Part shown: piece after piece, positions 44,508 through 54,566 of the stretch
How positions within the stretch are numbered: the stretch's first letter is position 1
Layout of the letters: every line of letters starts with the position of its first letter
Assembly (NCBI GenBank): GCA_947499635.1
Contig: CANMPD010000017.1
Span: 1-64,000, forward strand
DNA: 64,000 nucleotides
Reading direction: 5' to 3'
DNA from: an uncultured Paracoccaceae bacterium
GTDB lineage: Bacteria; Pseudomonadota; Alphaproteobacteria; Rhodobacterales; Rhodobacteraceae
The notes under the pieces: model-generated
Database searches by the model: none
What the model was told of the DNA's origin: nothing
The model's input: the letters and a program-made list of their open reading frames with translations, nothing else
Position numbers and translations under genes: made by a program

Positions 44508-47442
44508 GCAACCGGTCTCCTTTGGGATCAATGAAATGCGCAGAAGTGACGCGCAAACGTATGGATTGGCCTTCTAGTGGGTTGGCTGCAATGATTTCTT
44601 CACCGAAGCGGTCTGTGCCATTCTCAAGATATGCCAATCCGATGGCACTGTTGATATGGGGCGAATAGCAGGCAGAGGTTATCCAGCCTTGGTCGTTTTT
44701 TAAATTTTGGTCTGCTGTCGTCGTAAACAAATGCGATCCTGCGACCACAGGGTCGTTCGTATCAATCGGAACCAATCCAACAAGGCGGCGGGTTTCTGAG
44801 GCAAGGCCTTGTCGACGTGACATAATCGCCCCGATCGAGTCCTTCTTGGTGGAAACCATCTTCTCCAGCCCCAACATTGCAGCAGTGGTTTGGCCGGTGA
44901 TTTCGTTGCCAGTTGCATGGCCCTTTTCGATGCGTAAAACACCCAAAGCCTCGGTGCCATAAGGGGTCACGCCAAGGTCTGCACCTTTGCCCATTAAATA
45001 TTCCATCAAAGCGGCGCCGTATCGTGCAGGGACAGCCAGTTCATAGGCAAGTTCGCCCGAGAACGAGATCCGGAACAAGCGAGCGCGCAGGCCGTTACAG
45101 ATGGTTAACTCTGTGCAGCTCATGAAGGGGAATGCTGTGTTCGAGAGATCAAATTCATCGACTACACGTGATAGCAGCTGTCGCGATTTTGGCCCCGCAA
45201 CGGCGATTTGCGCCCAAGCATCCGTAGTTGAGATCAACGTTACATCTAATTCCGGCCACAGACACTGACGCGCAAATTCCATACGTTGAAATACGGCCCC
45301 AGCGTTGGCTGTGGTGGTGGTGACGATGTAGTGCCCCTCTGCCATACAAGCGCAGGTACCATCGTCATAGAGTTGACCATCCTCGCGCAGCATCAATCCA
45401 TAGCGAGTTTTGCCGACTTTTAGGGTGCTTATGGTGTTGGAGTAAATTCGGTCTAGGAATAGTGCGGCATCCGCGCCTTGGACGTCAATTTTACCAAGGG
45501 TGCTGACATCACAAATACCTACATTTGCACGCACAGCCTGCGCCTCACGGTCGACGGACTGTCGCCAATGGGTTTCACCTGCACGTGGATACCATTGTGC
45601 GCGCATCCATTGACCCGCTTCGACAAAGGTTGCACCCAAGGACTTGGCCCATTCGTGTGTTGGTGTCAGGCGGCTAGGGCGGAAATTTGCACCCGTGTCG
45701 CCGCCACCCAAAACAGCCATTGAAACAGGTGTGTACGGAGGGCGAAATATAGTGGTGCCAGTTTCCGGTATTGTTTGACTGGTCAGTTCCGCCATAACCG
45801 CGAGTGCTGTGACATTAGAGGTCTTGCCTTGATCTGTGGCCATGCCCAAGGTCGTCCAACGCTTGAGATGTTCAACAGCGCGCATGTTCTCTTGATGCGA
45901 TAGCTTGATGTCTTTGACTGTGACATCGTTTTGAAAATCTACCCATGCGCGTTTACGACTAGGCATATGCCAAATTGGCGCGACGTTAGAGGGTTCGTCA
46001 TTTGCGACAGGGGCAGGATGTGATTGTACAGGCAAGCCAAGTTCATACAGCGCATTTGTCGCTGCGTGCTGACCATCGGCGAGGGCCTGTGTGGTTGTGC
46101 CCTGTCCGCGCGCAGCGCCTGCAATGCTCATGCCAACGGGCGCACCTGATGGTAGAAAACACAGCTTTTCATTATCCCAGATTGGGCGTGCACGGTGATG
46201 CGAGGCGAGATGCACGTTGGGGTTCCAGCCGCCGGAGACGCCTAAAACACCACATTCAAGCCACTGCGATTGACCATCGCGTGTGACTTCGATTGTGTTC
46301 ACACCTTTACGCCCGCGGGTGTCGCTGACGTAGGAACCGGCAAAGGTTTGATAATGGCCAAGACTTTTAGCATCCGGGCGGGCATCGATAACTGCTAAAA
46401 CGGGCAAGCCTTTTTTGCTCAATGCGTCGGCAGTACGGTGACCGTCGTCGTTATTGGTAAAAATCGCAATCCGATCATGCGCCTTACGCTGAGCAGAGAC
46501 CCCCCAGCGGTTGGCATAGGCACGGATCGCCCCCGCGAGCATAATGCCGGGACGGTCGTTATTGGCAAAAGGGATGTGGCGTTCGGTTGCACCTGTCGCT
46601 AAAATCGTACGCTTTGCAGTGAAACGCCAAAATGTCTGCCGAACTTGTCCGTTGGTGGCAGCAAGGTGATCACTGACACGTTCTACGGCACCATAAACAC
46701 CGTGATCATAAGCACCAAATACGGTTGTGCGTGTCATTAAGCGGACGTTTGGCAAGCTGCGAAGTTCGTCCAAAGTGGTCTTGACCCAGTCGATTGCGGG
46801 GATCCCGTCGATGATACCATCTTCCGCCAAGAGGCGACCGCCCATACGACTGTCTTCATCTGCGAGAACGACATGTGCGCCTGCGCGTCCGGCTGTTAAA
46901 GCGGATATTAGGCCAGCTGCCCCTGCGCCGATAATCAACAGGTCTGGATGCAGGAAACCACGGTCATAAGAAGCCGGATCGGGTAGTCCTGACAGAGCCC
47001 CCAAACCTGCAGCGCGGCGGATCATCGGTTCGTACAGTTTTTCCCAAAATGTTTTGGGCCACATAAAGGTTTTATAGTAGAAGCCTGCAGATAGAAACGG
47101 GGCGGCAAGGTCATTGATGGCCATAATGTCATGCGACAAGGGTCCGACGTGGTTTTGGCTGTATGCCTCTAGGCCGTCATAAAGCTCAACCATAGTTGCA
47201 CGTGTGTTTGGCTCCGTCTGCGCATCTCGTCCGACGGTAACCAATGCGTTGGGCTCCTCAGATCCTGCTGAGAAAATGCCGCGTGGGCGGTGGTATTTAA
47301 AACTGCGACCAACCAATTGCACGCCGTTTGCCAATAAAGCGGACGCAAGTGTATCACCAGCATAGCCTTGATAACGCGTGCCATTAAACCGAAACGTCAA
47401 AGGGGAAGAGCGGTCAATTAAACCATTTGAGAGACGTGTCAT
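44500..47442 (-). CDS. soxA: Sarcosine oxidase alpha subunit
   Basis: 980 residues: an N-terminal ferredoxin-like segment (RYQGYAGDTLASALLANGVQLVGRSFKYHRPRG region), an NAD-binding Rossmann domain (IGAGAAGLISAL, about 170-200), and a C-terminal GcvT-like tetrahydrofolate domain (about 600-980). With SoxB it oxidises sarcosine to glycine, giving H2O2 and methylene-tetrahydrofolate. The start overlaps the soxD stop by 4 nt. Length and domain order are normal. Confidence 0.95.
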   Translation of the reverse strand: MTRLSNGLIDRSSPLTFRFNGTRYQGYAGDTLASALLANGVQLVGRSFKYHRPRGIFSAGSEEPNALVTVGRDAQTEPNTRATMVELYDGLEAYSQNHVGPLSHDIMAINDLAAPFLSAGFYYKTFMWPKTFWEKLYEPMIRRAAGLGALSGLPDPASYDRGFLHPDLLIIGAGAAGLISALTAGRAGAHVVLADEDSRMGGRLLAEDGIIDGIPAIDWVKTTLDELRSLPNVRLMTRTTVFGAYDHGVYGAVERVSDHLAATNGQVRQTFWRFTAKRTILATGATERHIPFANNDRPGIMLAGAIRAYANRWGVSAQRKAHDRIAIFTNNDDGHRTADALSKKGLPVLAVIDARPDAKSLGHYQTFAGSYVSDTRGRKGVNTIEVTRDGQSQWLECGVLGVSGGWNPNVHLASHHRARPIWDNEKLCFLPSGAPVGMSIAGAARGQGTTTQALADGQHAATNALYELGLPVQSHPAPVANDEPSNVAPIWHMPSRKRAWVDFQNDVTVKDIKLSHQENMRAVEHLKRWTTLGMATDQGKTSNVTALAVMAELTSQTIPETGTTIFRPPYTPVSMAVLGGGDTGANFRPSRLTPTHEWAKSLGATFVEAGQWMRAQWYPRAGETHWRQSVDREAQAVRANVGICDVSTLGKIDVQGADAALFLDRIYSNTISTLKVGKTRYGLMLREDGQLYDDGTCACMAEGHYIVTTTTANAGAVFQRMEFARQCLWPELDVTLISTTDAWAQIAVAGPKSRQLLSRVVDEFDLSNTAFPFMSCTELTICNGLRARLFRISFSGELAYELAVPARYGAALMEYLMGKGADLGVTPYGTEALGVLRIEKGHATGNEITGQTTAAMLGLEKMVSTKKDSIGAIMSRRQGLASETRRLVGLVPIDTNDPVVAGSHLFTTTADQNLKNDQGWITSACYSPHINSAIGLAYLENGTDRFGEEIIAANPLEGQSIRLRVTSAHFIDPKGDRLRD

Positions 47443-47720
47443 GCTGTGATCCCCAGCTTTACATCACGGGCAAGTTCTGCACCTAAAATTTCATGCGTTG
47501 TGGTGTCACGCGTCACGACCAACCAAGAGCGATCGCCAGCATCGTGAAACCACAATTCACGGTGCACACCAGCAGGGTTGTCGCGCAAATAGACATAATC
47601 ATGAAATGCGGCGTCAGCAGTTTCGGATTGAGGGTCAGGGCGGTTTAACAATGTGGCGTCGCCCAAGTAGGTGAACTCTTGTGCGTCACGAAGGCCAAGC
47701 AAAGGATGAGGGATCAGCAT
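47439..47720 (-). CDS. soxD: Sarcosine oxidase delta subunit, without cysteines
   Basis: A 93-residue protein in the soxD position between soxB and soxA, with the family pattern AQEFTYLGDA, YLRDNPAGVHRELWFH and VTRDTTTHEIL. In characterised heterotetrameric enzymes SoxD binds zinc through three Cys and one His. This copy has no Cys at all; the usual CPxCG site reads PHPLLG. It is therefore a zinc-free subtype, or binds metal differently. Confidence 0.9.
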   Translation of the reverse strand: MLIPHPLLGLRDAQEFTYLGDATLLNRPDPQSETADAAFHDYVYLRDNPAGVHRELWFHDAGDRSWLVVTRDTTTHEILGAELARDVKLGITA

Positions 47721-47729
47721 ATCAGGACC

Positions 47730-48980
47730 TCAATGTAGGTTTGGTTGGGCGCCAACGCCCTTTTCATCAATGACATAGCCGCGTGCAAACCGATCAAGAC
47801 GATAAGCTGTTGCAGTGTCATGTGGAGTGTCCGTGGCAAGCAGATGAGCGAAAGTATACCCGGAGGCTGGCGTCGCTTTGAAGCCGCCATAGCACCAACC
47901 GGCATTGAGATAGAGGCCCTCAATCTCGGTGCGGTCAATTATGGGAGAGCCGTCCATCGACATATCCATAATTCCGCCCCAGCTTCGCAACAGACGCGCG
48001 CGTCCCAGCATTGGCATCAATGCCATGCCGCCCTCGAGCACGTCTTCGATCACGGGTAAATTTCCGCGTTGTGCATAAGTGTTGTACCCGTCGATATCGC
48101 CGCCAAATACCAGCCCACCTTTATCTGATTGGCTGACATAAAAATGTCCTGCACCAAAGGTGATCACACCGGGAATTATGGGCTTTAAGCCTTCTGATAC
48201 AAAGGCCTGCAATACGTGGCTCTCAATGGGTAGGCGTATTCCAGCTTGGGCCATAACCCGACTGGAGGAGCCAGCGACGGCGACCCCTACTTTTTTTGCG
48301 CCAATATAGCCGCGGGTCGTTTCAACACCTTGGAGCTTGCCGGCTTGAATTCGAAACCCGGTCACTTCGCAATTTTGGATGAGATCCACGCCCAGACGGT
48401 CGGCCGCACGTGCATAGCCCCATGCGACACCATCGTGACGTGCGGTGCCAGCACGTTCTTGGCGCAACCCACCTTTAATTGGAAACCGTGCGTTGTCATA
48501 ATTCAAAAACGGAGCGATTTCGCGCAGTTCGTGCTGAGATAGCAATGTACCGCCAGCGCCAGACAGATGCATGGCGTTACCGCGACGACGATAGGCATCA
48601 CGCTGCCCATCGGAATGAAACAGGTTGATGATTGTCCGCTGAGATACCATTGAGTTGAAGTTCAGGTCTTGCTCTTGGTTCTCCCAGAGCTTCATCGAGA
48701 ACTCATAAAAAGGCTGGTTGCCTGGTAGGAGATAATTCGATCGGATAATCGTTGTATTCCGGCCGATATTGCCCGAGCCCAGCCAACCCTTTTCCAGCAC
48801 GGCAATCCGGGATTTTCCATAGGTTTTAGCCAAGTGATAGGCTGTTGCTAAACCATGCCCACCGCCACCAATGATGATAAAATCATATTGCGCTTGCGGC
48901 TCGGGATTGCGCCAGAGCGGCCCCCAGCCTTTGTGCCCAGTGAGAGCTTCTTTTACGACCCGAAAGCCCGAAAATGCCAT
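47730..48980 (-). CDS. soxB: Sarcosine oxidase beta subunit
   Basis: 416 residues from MAFSGF (GGAG 7 nt upstream; an ATG 4 codons earlier is less likely). The FAD-binding motif is IIIGGGGHGLATAYHLA. His182 in TARHDGVAWGYARAA matches the His that holds FMN covalently in this enzyme. This subunit carries out the oxidation of sarcosine. First gene of soxBDAG, divergent from the GlxA-type regulator. Confidence 0.95.
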   Translation of the reverse strand: MAFSGFRVVKEALTGHKGWGPLWRNPEPQAQYDFIIIGGGGHGLATAYHLAKTYGKSRIAVLEKGWLGSGNIGRNTTIIRSNYLLPGNQPFYEFSMKLWENQEQDLNFNSMVSQRTIINLFHSDGQRDAYRRRGNAMHLSGAGGTLLSQHELREIAPFLNYDNARFPIKGGLRQERAGTARHDGVAWGYARAADRLGVDLIQNCEVTGFRIQAGKLQGVETTRGYIGAKKVGVAVAGSSSRVMAQAGIRLPIESHVLQAFVSEGLKPIIPGVITFGAGHFYVSQSDKGGLVFGGDIDGYNTYAQRGNLPVIEDVLEGGMALMPMLGRARLLRSWGGIMDMSMDGSPIIDRTEIEGLYLNAGWCYGGFKATPASGYTFAHLLATDTPHDTATAYRLDRFARGYVIDEKGVGAQPNLH

Positions 48981-49075
48981 GATGCACTCCATCCAAACTT
49001 GTGTTCAGAGTAGCATTGGATTTATACGCTGTATTTATATTTAGGGACGTAATTTTTATTAAAAAGGACATTTTG

Positions 49076-50047
49076 TTGAGGAAGCGGATCGGGTTTTACC
49101 TTATCGACGGATATGCACTGATGAGTACAGCCGCCGCGATGGAACCTTTACGTGCTGCTAATTTGTTTTCTCCCACTCGGTTGTACGACATTGTTCCCCT
49201 CTCCGCGAACGGAGGACCCGTGCGGTCCAGCTTGACTGGCTTTTTGGAAACCGAGGCAATTGCGACTCAAAAGCAACCGTTTGACCTAGTGTTTGTCGTT
49301 GCGGGCGGGGATCCTTTGAAACATCGCGACACACAATTGGATACATGGTTGCGACAGGTGGATGCACAGGGTGTGTCGCTTGGTGGGATATCGGGCGGAG
49401 CTGTGATCCTCGCACGGGCAGGTTTGATGAACCGGAGACGATTTACCGTTCATTGGCATCATTTGGATGCATTGCGTGCATTGGATGCAACTTATTTGGT
49501 TGAACGCCGGATTTTCGTAATTGATCGGGATCGCTTTACGTGTGCGGGCGGAACAGCCCCATTGGATATGATGTTTGCACTCATTTCGGCGGACCATGGC
49601 AGCAGCTTTGCACGTAAAATTGCGGATTGGTTTATTCAAACCGAGATCCGACAGGCAACTGCACCACAACAGGCAAGTATCGAGGCGCGTTACGGTTCAT
49701 TGCCAACCTCTGTTGCGGATGCCATTGATTTAATGGAGAGCCACATTGCTGACCCGTTGGACTTACAGCAAGTAGCGGATTTGGTGGGATTGTCTCAGCG
49801 ACAATTACAGAGGCAATTTACCAAAGCCTTAGGGCAATCTGTGATGCAACACTATAGGTGCGTCCGGCTAGCACTCGCACGTGAATTATTGAGCCGCACT
49901 CATTTGTCACACAGTGAAATCGCGCACATGACAGGTTTTAATACGCAAGCCACGTTTTCAACGACGTTCACGAAAATCTTTGGGGCCCCGCCCAAATCTA
50001 TTCGACAGGGGGGAACAAAGCCTAGCGAGAAGGGGAAAGGTGAATAA
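49076..50047 (+). CDS. GlxA-type AraC-family regulator (probable sox regulator)
   Basis: 323 residues from a TTG at 49076, with AAGGA 7 nt upstream; the longer frame from GTG 49001 has no family likeness. The N-terminal part is a DJ-1/PfpI-like sensor (RIGFYLIDGYALMSTAAAMEPLRAAN, GGISGGAVILARAGL), the C-terminal part a double helix-turn-helix (LQQVADLVGLSQRQLQRQF; HSEIAHMTGFNTQATFSTTF). GbdR and SouR, which control betaine and sarcosine catabolism, have this layout. Divergent from soxB across 95 nt. The 3' end overlaps the convergent ABC gene by 26 nt. Confidence 0.88.
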   Translation: MRKRIGFYLIDGYALMSTAAAMEPLRAANLFSPTRLYDIVPLSANGGPVRSSLTGFLETEAIATQKQPFDLVFVVAGGDPLKHRDTQLDTWLRQVDAQGVSLGGISGGAVILARAGLMNRRRFTVHWHHLDALRALDATYLVERRIFVIDRDRFTCAGGTAPLDMMFALISADHGSSFARKIADWFIQTEIRQATAPQQASIEARYGSLPTSVADAIDLMESHIADPLDLQQVADLVGLSQRQLQRQFTKALGQSVMQHYRCVRLALARELLSRTHLSHSEIAHMTGFNTQATFSTTFTKIFGAPPKSIRQGGTKPSEKGKGE

Positions 50048-50663
50048 CCTCTCCTGCAGCTGCATCCGTGTCTGCGATGTCATGGGTCACGAGAACGACA
50101 GGTAATCCGGCATCTCGAGCACGTGAAAAAACTAAATCCCGCATCCGGTGGCGTAAATCGCTATCCAAGCGAGAAAAGGGTTCATCCAGTAACAAAGCTT
50201 CTGGGTTTGACAAGAGCATACGCATCAGAGCCACACGCGCCCGTTGGCCGCCAGATAGTGTCGCAGGGTCGCGGTCTTCAAAACCAGCGAGATCAATCTC
50301 CTCAAGTGCTTCACAGACGTGGTCGCGTCTATCTCTGGCGTCACAATGCAGACCAAAAGCAAGGTTTTCGCCCACGGACATGTGCGGGAACAGTAAGTGA
50401 TCTTGGAACAGGATCCCCACGCGGCGGTTTTGCGGAGGGACTTGGTTCAGGCATCGGCCATTGAGCTCAATCGTGCCACGCTGTGTAAAGGCTGGCGGCA
50501 ATGTTCCCGTGATGGCCGATAGCAAAGTGGATTTGCCCACGCCAGATGGCCCCATGAGGGATAAGACCTGGCCTGGGGCAATCTGGTGGGTGAGTGCAAT
50601 CAGCGGACGCCCATCGCGATGGGTTAATGTCAGCGCGTCAAAACATAGACCTGTGTCAGCCAT
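50022..50663 (-). CDS. ABC transporter ATP-binding protein (YnjD-like)
   Basis: 213 residues: Walker A GPSGVGKST, signature LSGGQRARV, Walker B ALLLDEP, switch His in VTHD. It fits the third gene of YnjBCD-type importers and overlaps the permease gene by 8 nt. The substrate of this family is not established; thiamine- or sulfate-like solutes have been suggested by relationship only. Confidence 0.88.
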   Translation of the reverse strand: MADTGLCFDALTLTHRDGRPLIALTHQIAPGQVLSLMGPSGVGKSTLLSAITGTLPPAFTQRGTIELNGRCLNQVPPQNRRVGILFQDHLLFPHMSVGENLAFGLHCDARDRRDHVCEALEEIDLAGFEDRDPATLSGGQRARVALMRMLLSNPEALLLDEPFSRLDSDLRHRMRDLVFSRARDAGLPVVLVTHDIADTDAAAGEVIHLSPSR

Positions 50664-52395
50664 GCAAAACCCCTTTGCGATTGCGATAGATGAGTGGCGG
50701 CAGGATTAAGGTGAGTAGAAACGGTCCCCATGCGGCTGCGGTCAAAGCCAATGCCCATGCCCCAGTTGCACGCCGATCTCCGCCGGATGCCAGGGCCAGC
50801 GCTTCGGTTGTTAATGTAGAGACTCGGCCACCCGAGGCCAAAAGTGTCGGTAGATATTGTCCAACCGAGACGGCCATGCCCACAGCAAAAGCCGTGAGAA
50901 GAGATCTTAGTAACATCGGCAGGCGTATGCGCCACAAAATACGGTCTGAGCTGATACCGAGTGTCCAGCCAATTGTGGCATAACGTTTGTCCCATGCACG
51001 ATAAGGGCCCGATAAGGCGAGATAGACGTAGGGTAGAACAAAGACTAAGTGGCTAATCACAACAGGGATGAACCCACTGTTGAAACCACCGCGGAGTAGC
51101 AGAATTTGTAGCCCGGGCAGAAACGTAATCTGAGGCAATAGTAGAGGCATATATAAAATAATTTGTCCCCCAAGTCCCATAGGGCGTCCAGAGCGGTGTT
51201 CTGACTCGAGACAGCCAATTGTCAAAGCTATCGCACTCAGGGCTACGATCGATGCCAATGTAAGTGTGAGCGTTGATACATCTAAAATATCGGCTCCATG
51301 GCGGCTCCATGTATTGAGGTTTAAAGTCTGGGGCCAGGCATCTGGAAAGCGCCAGCGCCCGGCGATAGACCAAAGCGCGTGAGAGAGTAGGCCACCAAAA
51401 ATGGACAAAGCGGCAAGTCCAGCACAGCCTAATCCGACAAAGCGTAAGGTGGTATCTAAAGCACCAGAACTGCGTGTTCCACGCCACAACATCTTGCGAC
51501 CTACCCAAGCAGCTCCTCGCTCTCCGAGGCGCCATACGCCAAGGGTGAAAATGACAAGAACAAGTTGTATCAATGCCAATACGGCAGCAGGTGCACGTTG
51601 GCTAAGTTCGGCGTCAGACATACCTTGCAAAATACGCACAGCCAGAGTTGGTGGCGTGTTGGGGCCAAGCACGAGCGCGACATCAACATTGGACATTCCA
51701 TAGGCCAATACCGCGTAGATGGGGAGGCGAATTTGGGAGTATAGCCCGGGCAAGATAGTCCATATCCAACCTCGTACACGCCCATATCCTAAGGCTTGCG
51801 TGACGCGGAGCGTCTCGGCGGGGCGTGCTTGTGGTAGGGCTGCGAGTAGCATTAGCAGGATAAAGGGCAATTCCTTAGCTGCGAGACCAAGCGTGAGAGC
51901 CCAGCCGCCCGGGTCTTGAATAATCAATAGATCGGGTGGGCGCACCCAGCCAGTCCCCCAGGGAGAGATTACACGGGCAAGCCATCCGGATGGAGCAATC
52001 AAAAACATCAACCCCAAGGCTGCTGCAGCGTGAGGGACAGATAAAAGCGGGGATAAAAGTTGCTCGGCGCGGGCTGCCCAACGTGTGCCATACCATCCCG
52101 AGACAAGTAGAATAGCGAAACCAAGCGCGGCCAAGGTAGACAAGAGACCCGTCTTTATCGAGAGCCACACAGAGGTTCGTAAACCGGGTGTCTCAAGAGC
52201 CATGTCAAAAGGCAGGCGTGTCAGGTCATTATTTCCGTCAGGTCGCAATAACCCCACAGCAGGAAGAAGCGTGCCTAAGAGGCCTGCAATGATAGGACCC
52301 AACAAAATTGCGAGCGTAAGAAATGGGGCCGCAGAAATTGCAGCCCCTAAAACGGATCTTGTCCGTGTATTTTGATATGCAGATTTAGTGACCAA
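50656..52395 (-). CDS. ABC transporter permease, two fused channel domains (YnjC-like)
   Basis: 579 residues with about 12 membrane helices: two permease domains in one chain, each with an EAA-like loop (LRVTQALGYGRVRGW and YATIGWTLGISSDRI). The start is a TTG that overlaps the binding-protein gene by 11 nt. No better start lies nearby, so the exact N-terminus is uncertain. Confidence 0.88.
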   Translation of the reverse strand: MVTKSAYQNTRTRSVLGAAISAAPFLTLAILLGPIIAGLLGTLLPAVGLLRPDGNNDLTRLPFDMALETPGLRTSVWLSIKTGLLSTLAALGFAILLVSGWYGTRWAARAEQLLSPLLSVPHAAAALGLMFLIAPSGWLARVISPWGTGWVRPPDLLIIQDPGGWALTLGLAAKELPFILLMLLAALPQARPAETLRVTQALGYGRVRGWIWTILPGLYSQIRLPIYAVLAYGMSNVDVALVLGPNTPPTLAVRILQGMSDAELSQRAPAAVLALIQLVLVIFTLGVWRLGERGAAWVGRKMLWRGTRSSGALDTTLRFVGLGCAGLAALSIFGGLLSHALWSIAGRWRFPDAWPQTLNLNTWSRHGADILDVSTLTLTLASIVALSAIALTIGCLESEHRSGRPMGLGGQIILYMPLLLPQITFLPGLQILLLRGGFNSGFIPVVISHLVFVLPYVYLALSGPYRAWDKRYATIGWTLGISSDRILWRIRLPMLLRSLLTAFAVGMAVSVGQYLPTLLASGGRVSTLTTEALALASGGDRRATGAWALALTAAAWGPFLLTLILPPLIYRNRKGVLHG

Positions 52396-53584
52396 CGCCG
52401 TATCGCTCGCTCCAGTCCGCTTCTATTCGGGTCATCCATGAAGAATGCGGTTCAGGCAGGGCATTACCCAATTCTTGCGGCGACAAAGTAGCGATCCCCA
52501 ATTCGAGTGCGTCAAATGCGTCGCGATGTGCCTCGGGTAAGGTGGTTACATCCAGTACGGTTCCATAGCCCAGAATATCTGGCGTCTGGGCACGTAGTTG
52601 GGCTTCAGGGCTGAGTAGCATATTTGCGACTACCATTGCTCCGGCTTTGGCTGATGCGTTGTATGGGATCGCGACAAAGCTTGCATTTCCTAGGGTACCT
52701 GCGTCCAGCACATAGGTGCGCGCGGTTTCAGGCAGTTGATCGTTGGCGATGGCGGCGGTTGCCTCACCCGGAGAAAAGGAGATTGCAAGGTCAACTTCGC
52801 CATCATTGATTAGCTGTAACTGACGTGGTCCGCTTTGTGGATAGGCGCGACCTTGTCTCCATAACGTGGGTGTTAACTCAGCGAGCCAATCCCAAAGAGG
52901 TGCGGTGATCTCGGCATAGTTTTCACCTGCGGGTGCTTGTAAGGCAGCTGGGTCTGATGCCAATTCGATCAGCATTTGTTTCAAAAAGGTTCCACCAAGG
53001 AAATCTGGCGGCTGTGGGAATGTAAAGCGGCCGGGATTGGCTATGGACCATTCCAGTAAAGCCTGGGCTGATTTGGGGGGGGTGGGCAAGGTTTCACTAT
53101 CATGAATAAATACGACTTGCGCCATAGCCCACGGACTTTCGTAGCCCTGTGTCGGAACTGTGAAATCTGTGGTGACCGTTTTACCGGTTACGTCGACATA
53201 TTGCCAGTTGGGTAGGTCCTCTGCAAAGGGGCCAAATAAAAGGTTCGCGTCTTTCATTGCAGCAAAATTGGCACCGTTGATCCAAATCATGTCAACTGCG
53301 CCGCCTTGGTCTGTGCCAGCGGCTTTTTCTGCGACCACACGGCCAACTGCATCTGCGGTATCGGTCAATTTCACATGTTCGAGCGTGACGCCATAGTCTT
53401 GTAAAACACGATCCCCAATCCATGAAATAAAATCGTTTGTTGCAGTCGCACCGCCCCAGGCGTTCCAGTAAACTGTCTGTCCGTTTGCTTCATCCAGAAC
53501 AGATTGCCAATCTTTAGGGTTGGGTTCTGCTGAGATGGGGGATGCAAGCGTCAATGCCGCTGCGATAGCCATAATATATTTCAT
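52385..53584 (-). CDS. ABC transporter substrate-binding protein (YnjB-like)
   Basis: 399 residues with a signal peptide (about 1-19, ending ISAEP) and a type II periplasmic-binding fold (VYWNAWGGATATNDFISWIGDRV). YnjB-like proteins bind an unknown solute. First gene of the three-gene importer, which faces the sarcosine oxidase regulator. A G8 run on the plus strand (53075-53082) lies inside this gene. Confidence 0.88.
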   Translation of the reverse strand: MKYIMAIAAALTLASPISAEPNPKDWQSVLDEANGQTVYWNAWGGATATNDFISWIGDRVLQDYGVTLEHVKLTDTADAVGRVVAEKAAGTDQGGAVDMIWINGANFAAMKDANLLFGPFAEDLPNWQYVDVTGKTVTTDFTVPTQGYESPWAMAQVVFIHDSETLPTPPKSAQALLEWSIANPGRFTFPQPPDFLGGTFLKQMLIELASDPAALQAPAGENYAEITAPLWDWLAELTPTLWRQGRAYPQSGPRQLQLINDGEVDLAISFSPGEATAAIANDQLPETARTYVLDAGTLGNASFVAIPYNASAKAGAMVVANMLLSPEAQLRAQTPDILGYGTVLDVTTLPEAHRDAFDALELGIATLSPQELGNALPEPHSSWMTRIEADWSERYGVGH

Positions 53585-54106
53585 TTAAGAACCCTCCTGT
53601 TCAGGAATAGACGCTACTGATTTACCCTAAAGAATATCGCAGTAAAAGTTGCGGATGGATAGCTGTCACTTGGTATGGCTGGCAACCGATCCCACGAGAC
53701 TGTGATGAAACGTTTCACTGTCCTTCTTGAGGATACTGTATACGATCAACATCTCAGATCTATATCAGATGCGATGTGACAGTCTTATTGAGACTCAGGA
53801 GTTGTGGCTGGGTTTGAGCCATATTGTTCAGGGGTAGTCGCGGAGCTACTTGAATTTTAGTAATATTCACGAATTTGGAAAGTAATCTTGCGAATGAAAA
53901 CAAGATGTGGATCCTAAAGTAGCAATTTATAAAGGTTTCTATTTTTTGAAATTCAACTCTAAGGTTGATTGATTAATTGATTAAATGTATTGTTAGATTA
54001 AAATTGCATGCATGAGAGCGGCTTGTTAACCTTCTTGGAGGCTGGTTGGGTGGAGTTGCGAATAATTATTTGATTTTTATATCTAATTCAGGAAGGGGCC
54101 TTTTGT
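53585..54106. other. Intergenic region between ABC importer and sensory module
   Basis: About 520 nt, increasingly AT-rich toward the response regulator. It must hold two divergent promoters. No gene, operator palindrome or RNA motif is visible to me. Confidence 0.45.
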
Positions 54107-54496
54107 TTGGATAATCCACGCAAAATTTTATTGGTCGAGAATGATGAATTTACTTGCTATATGATGAAGGAAATCATCAGTACGCTCGGCGTTGAAGTCG
54201 AGGTTGCTAAGGATGGTCAACAAGGTGTTGATCTTTTAGCGGAACGACCTGCCGAATTCGGATTAGTTTTGATGGATCTTCATATGCCAGTTGTCTCTGG
54301 TATAGAGGCAACACGCCAAATACGCTCGGCATCCGCTAACCCATCACGTGATGTGCCAATCGTGGCGATTACTGCCGACGTAACCTATCATGATGATGCG
54401 GTTATTAAGCGATTGGGTATGGATGGTTATGCTTCGAAACCTGTGACACCTGGGCAGTTATTAAAACTCATCGACACATTTTGTGTTGCTGCCTAA
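54107..54496 (+). CDS. Single-domain response regulator (receiver only)
   Basis: 129 residues from a TTG with GGAAGGGG 8 nt upstream. The phosphoacceptor is Asp57 in VLMDLHMP; the acidic pocket is in VENDE (Glu11, Asp13); the Lys is in ASKPVTP. No output domain. It precedes the CheB-CheR fusion by 70 nt and is probably its partner or a phosphate relay for the kinase at 57911. Confidence 0.92.
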   Translation: MDNPRKILLVENDEFTCYMMKEIISTLGVEVEVAKDGQQGVDLLAERPAEFGLVLMDLHMPVVSGIEATRQIRSASANPSRDVPIVAITADVTYHDDAVIKRLGMDGYASKPVTPGQLLKLIDTFCVAA

Positions 54497-54566
54497 GCGC
54501 CACTGTAATGCGAATTGTTAAATTAGTACTTTTAGTAATCAGTTGTGCTTTCGAGCCGAGGGTAGC

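Noticed and set aside
53075-53082. G8 run inside the YnjB-like gene as a phase-variation site
   Set aside because: A single 8-nt run within one domain, without the domain-junction setting seen at 10431-10463; too weak.
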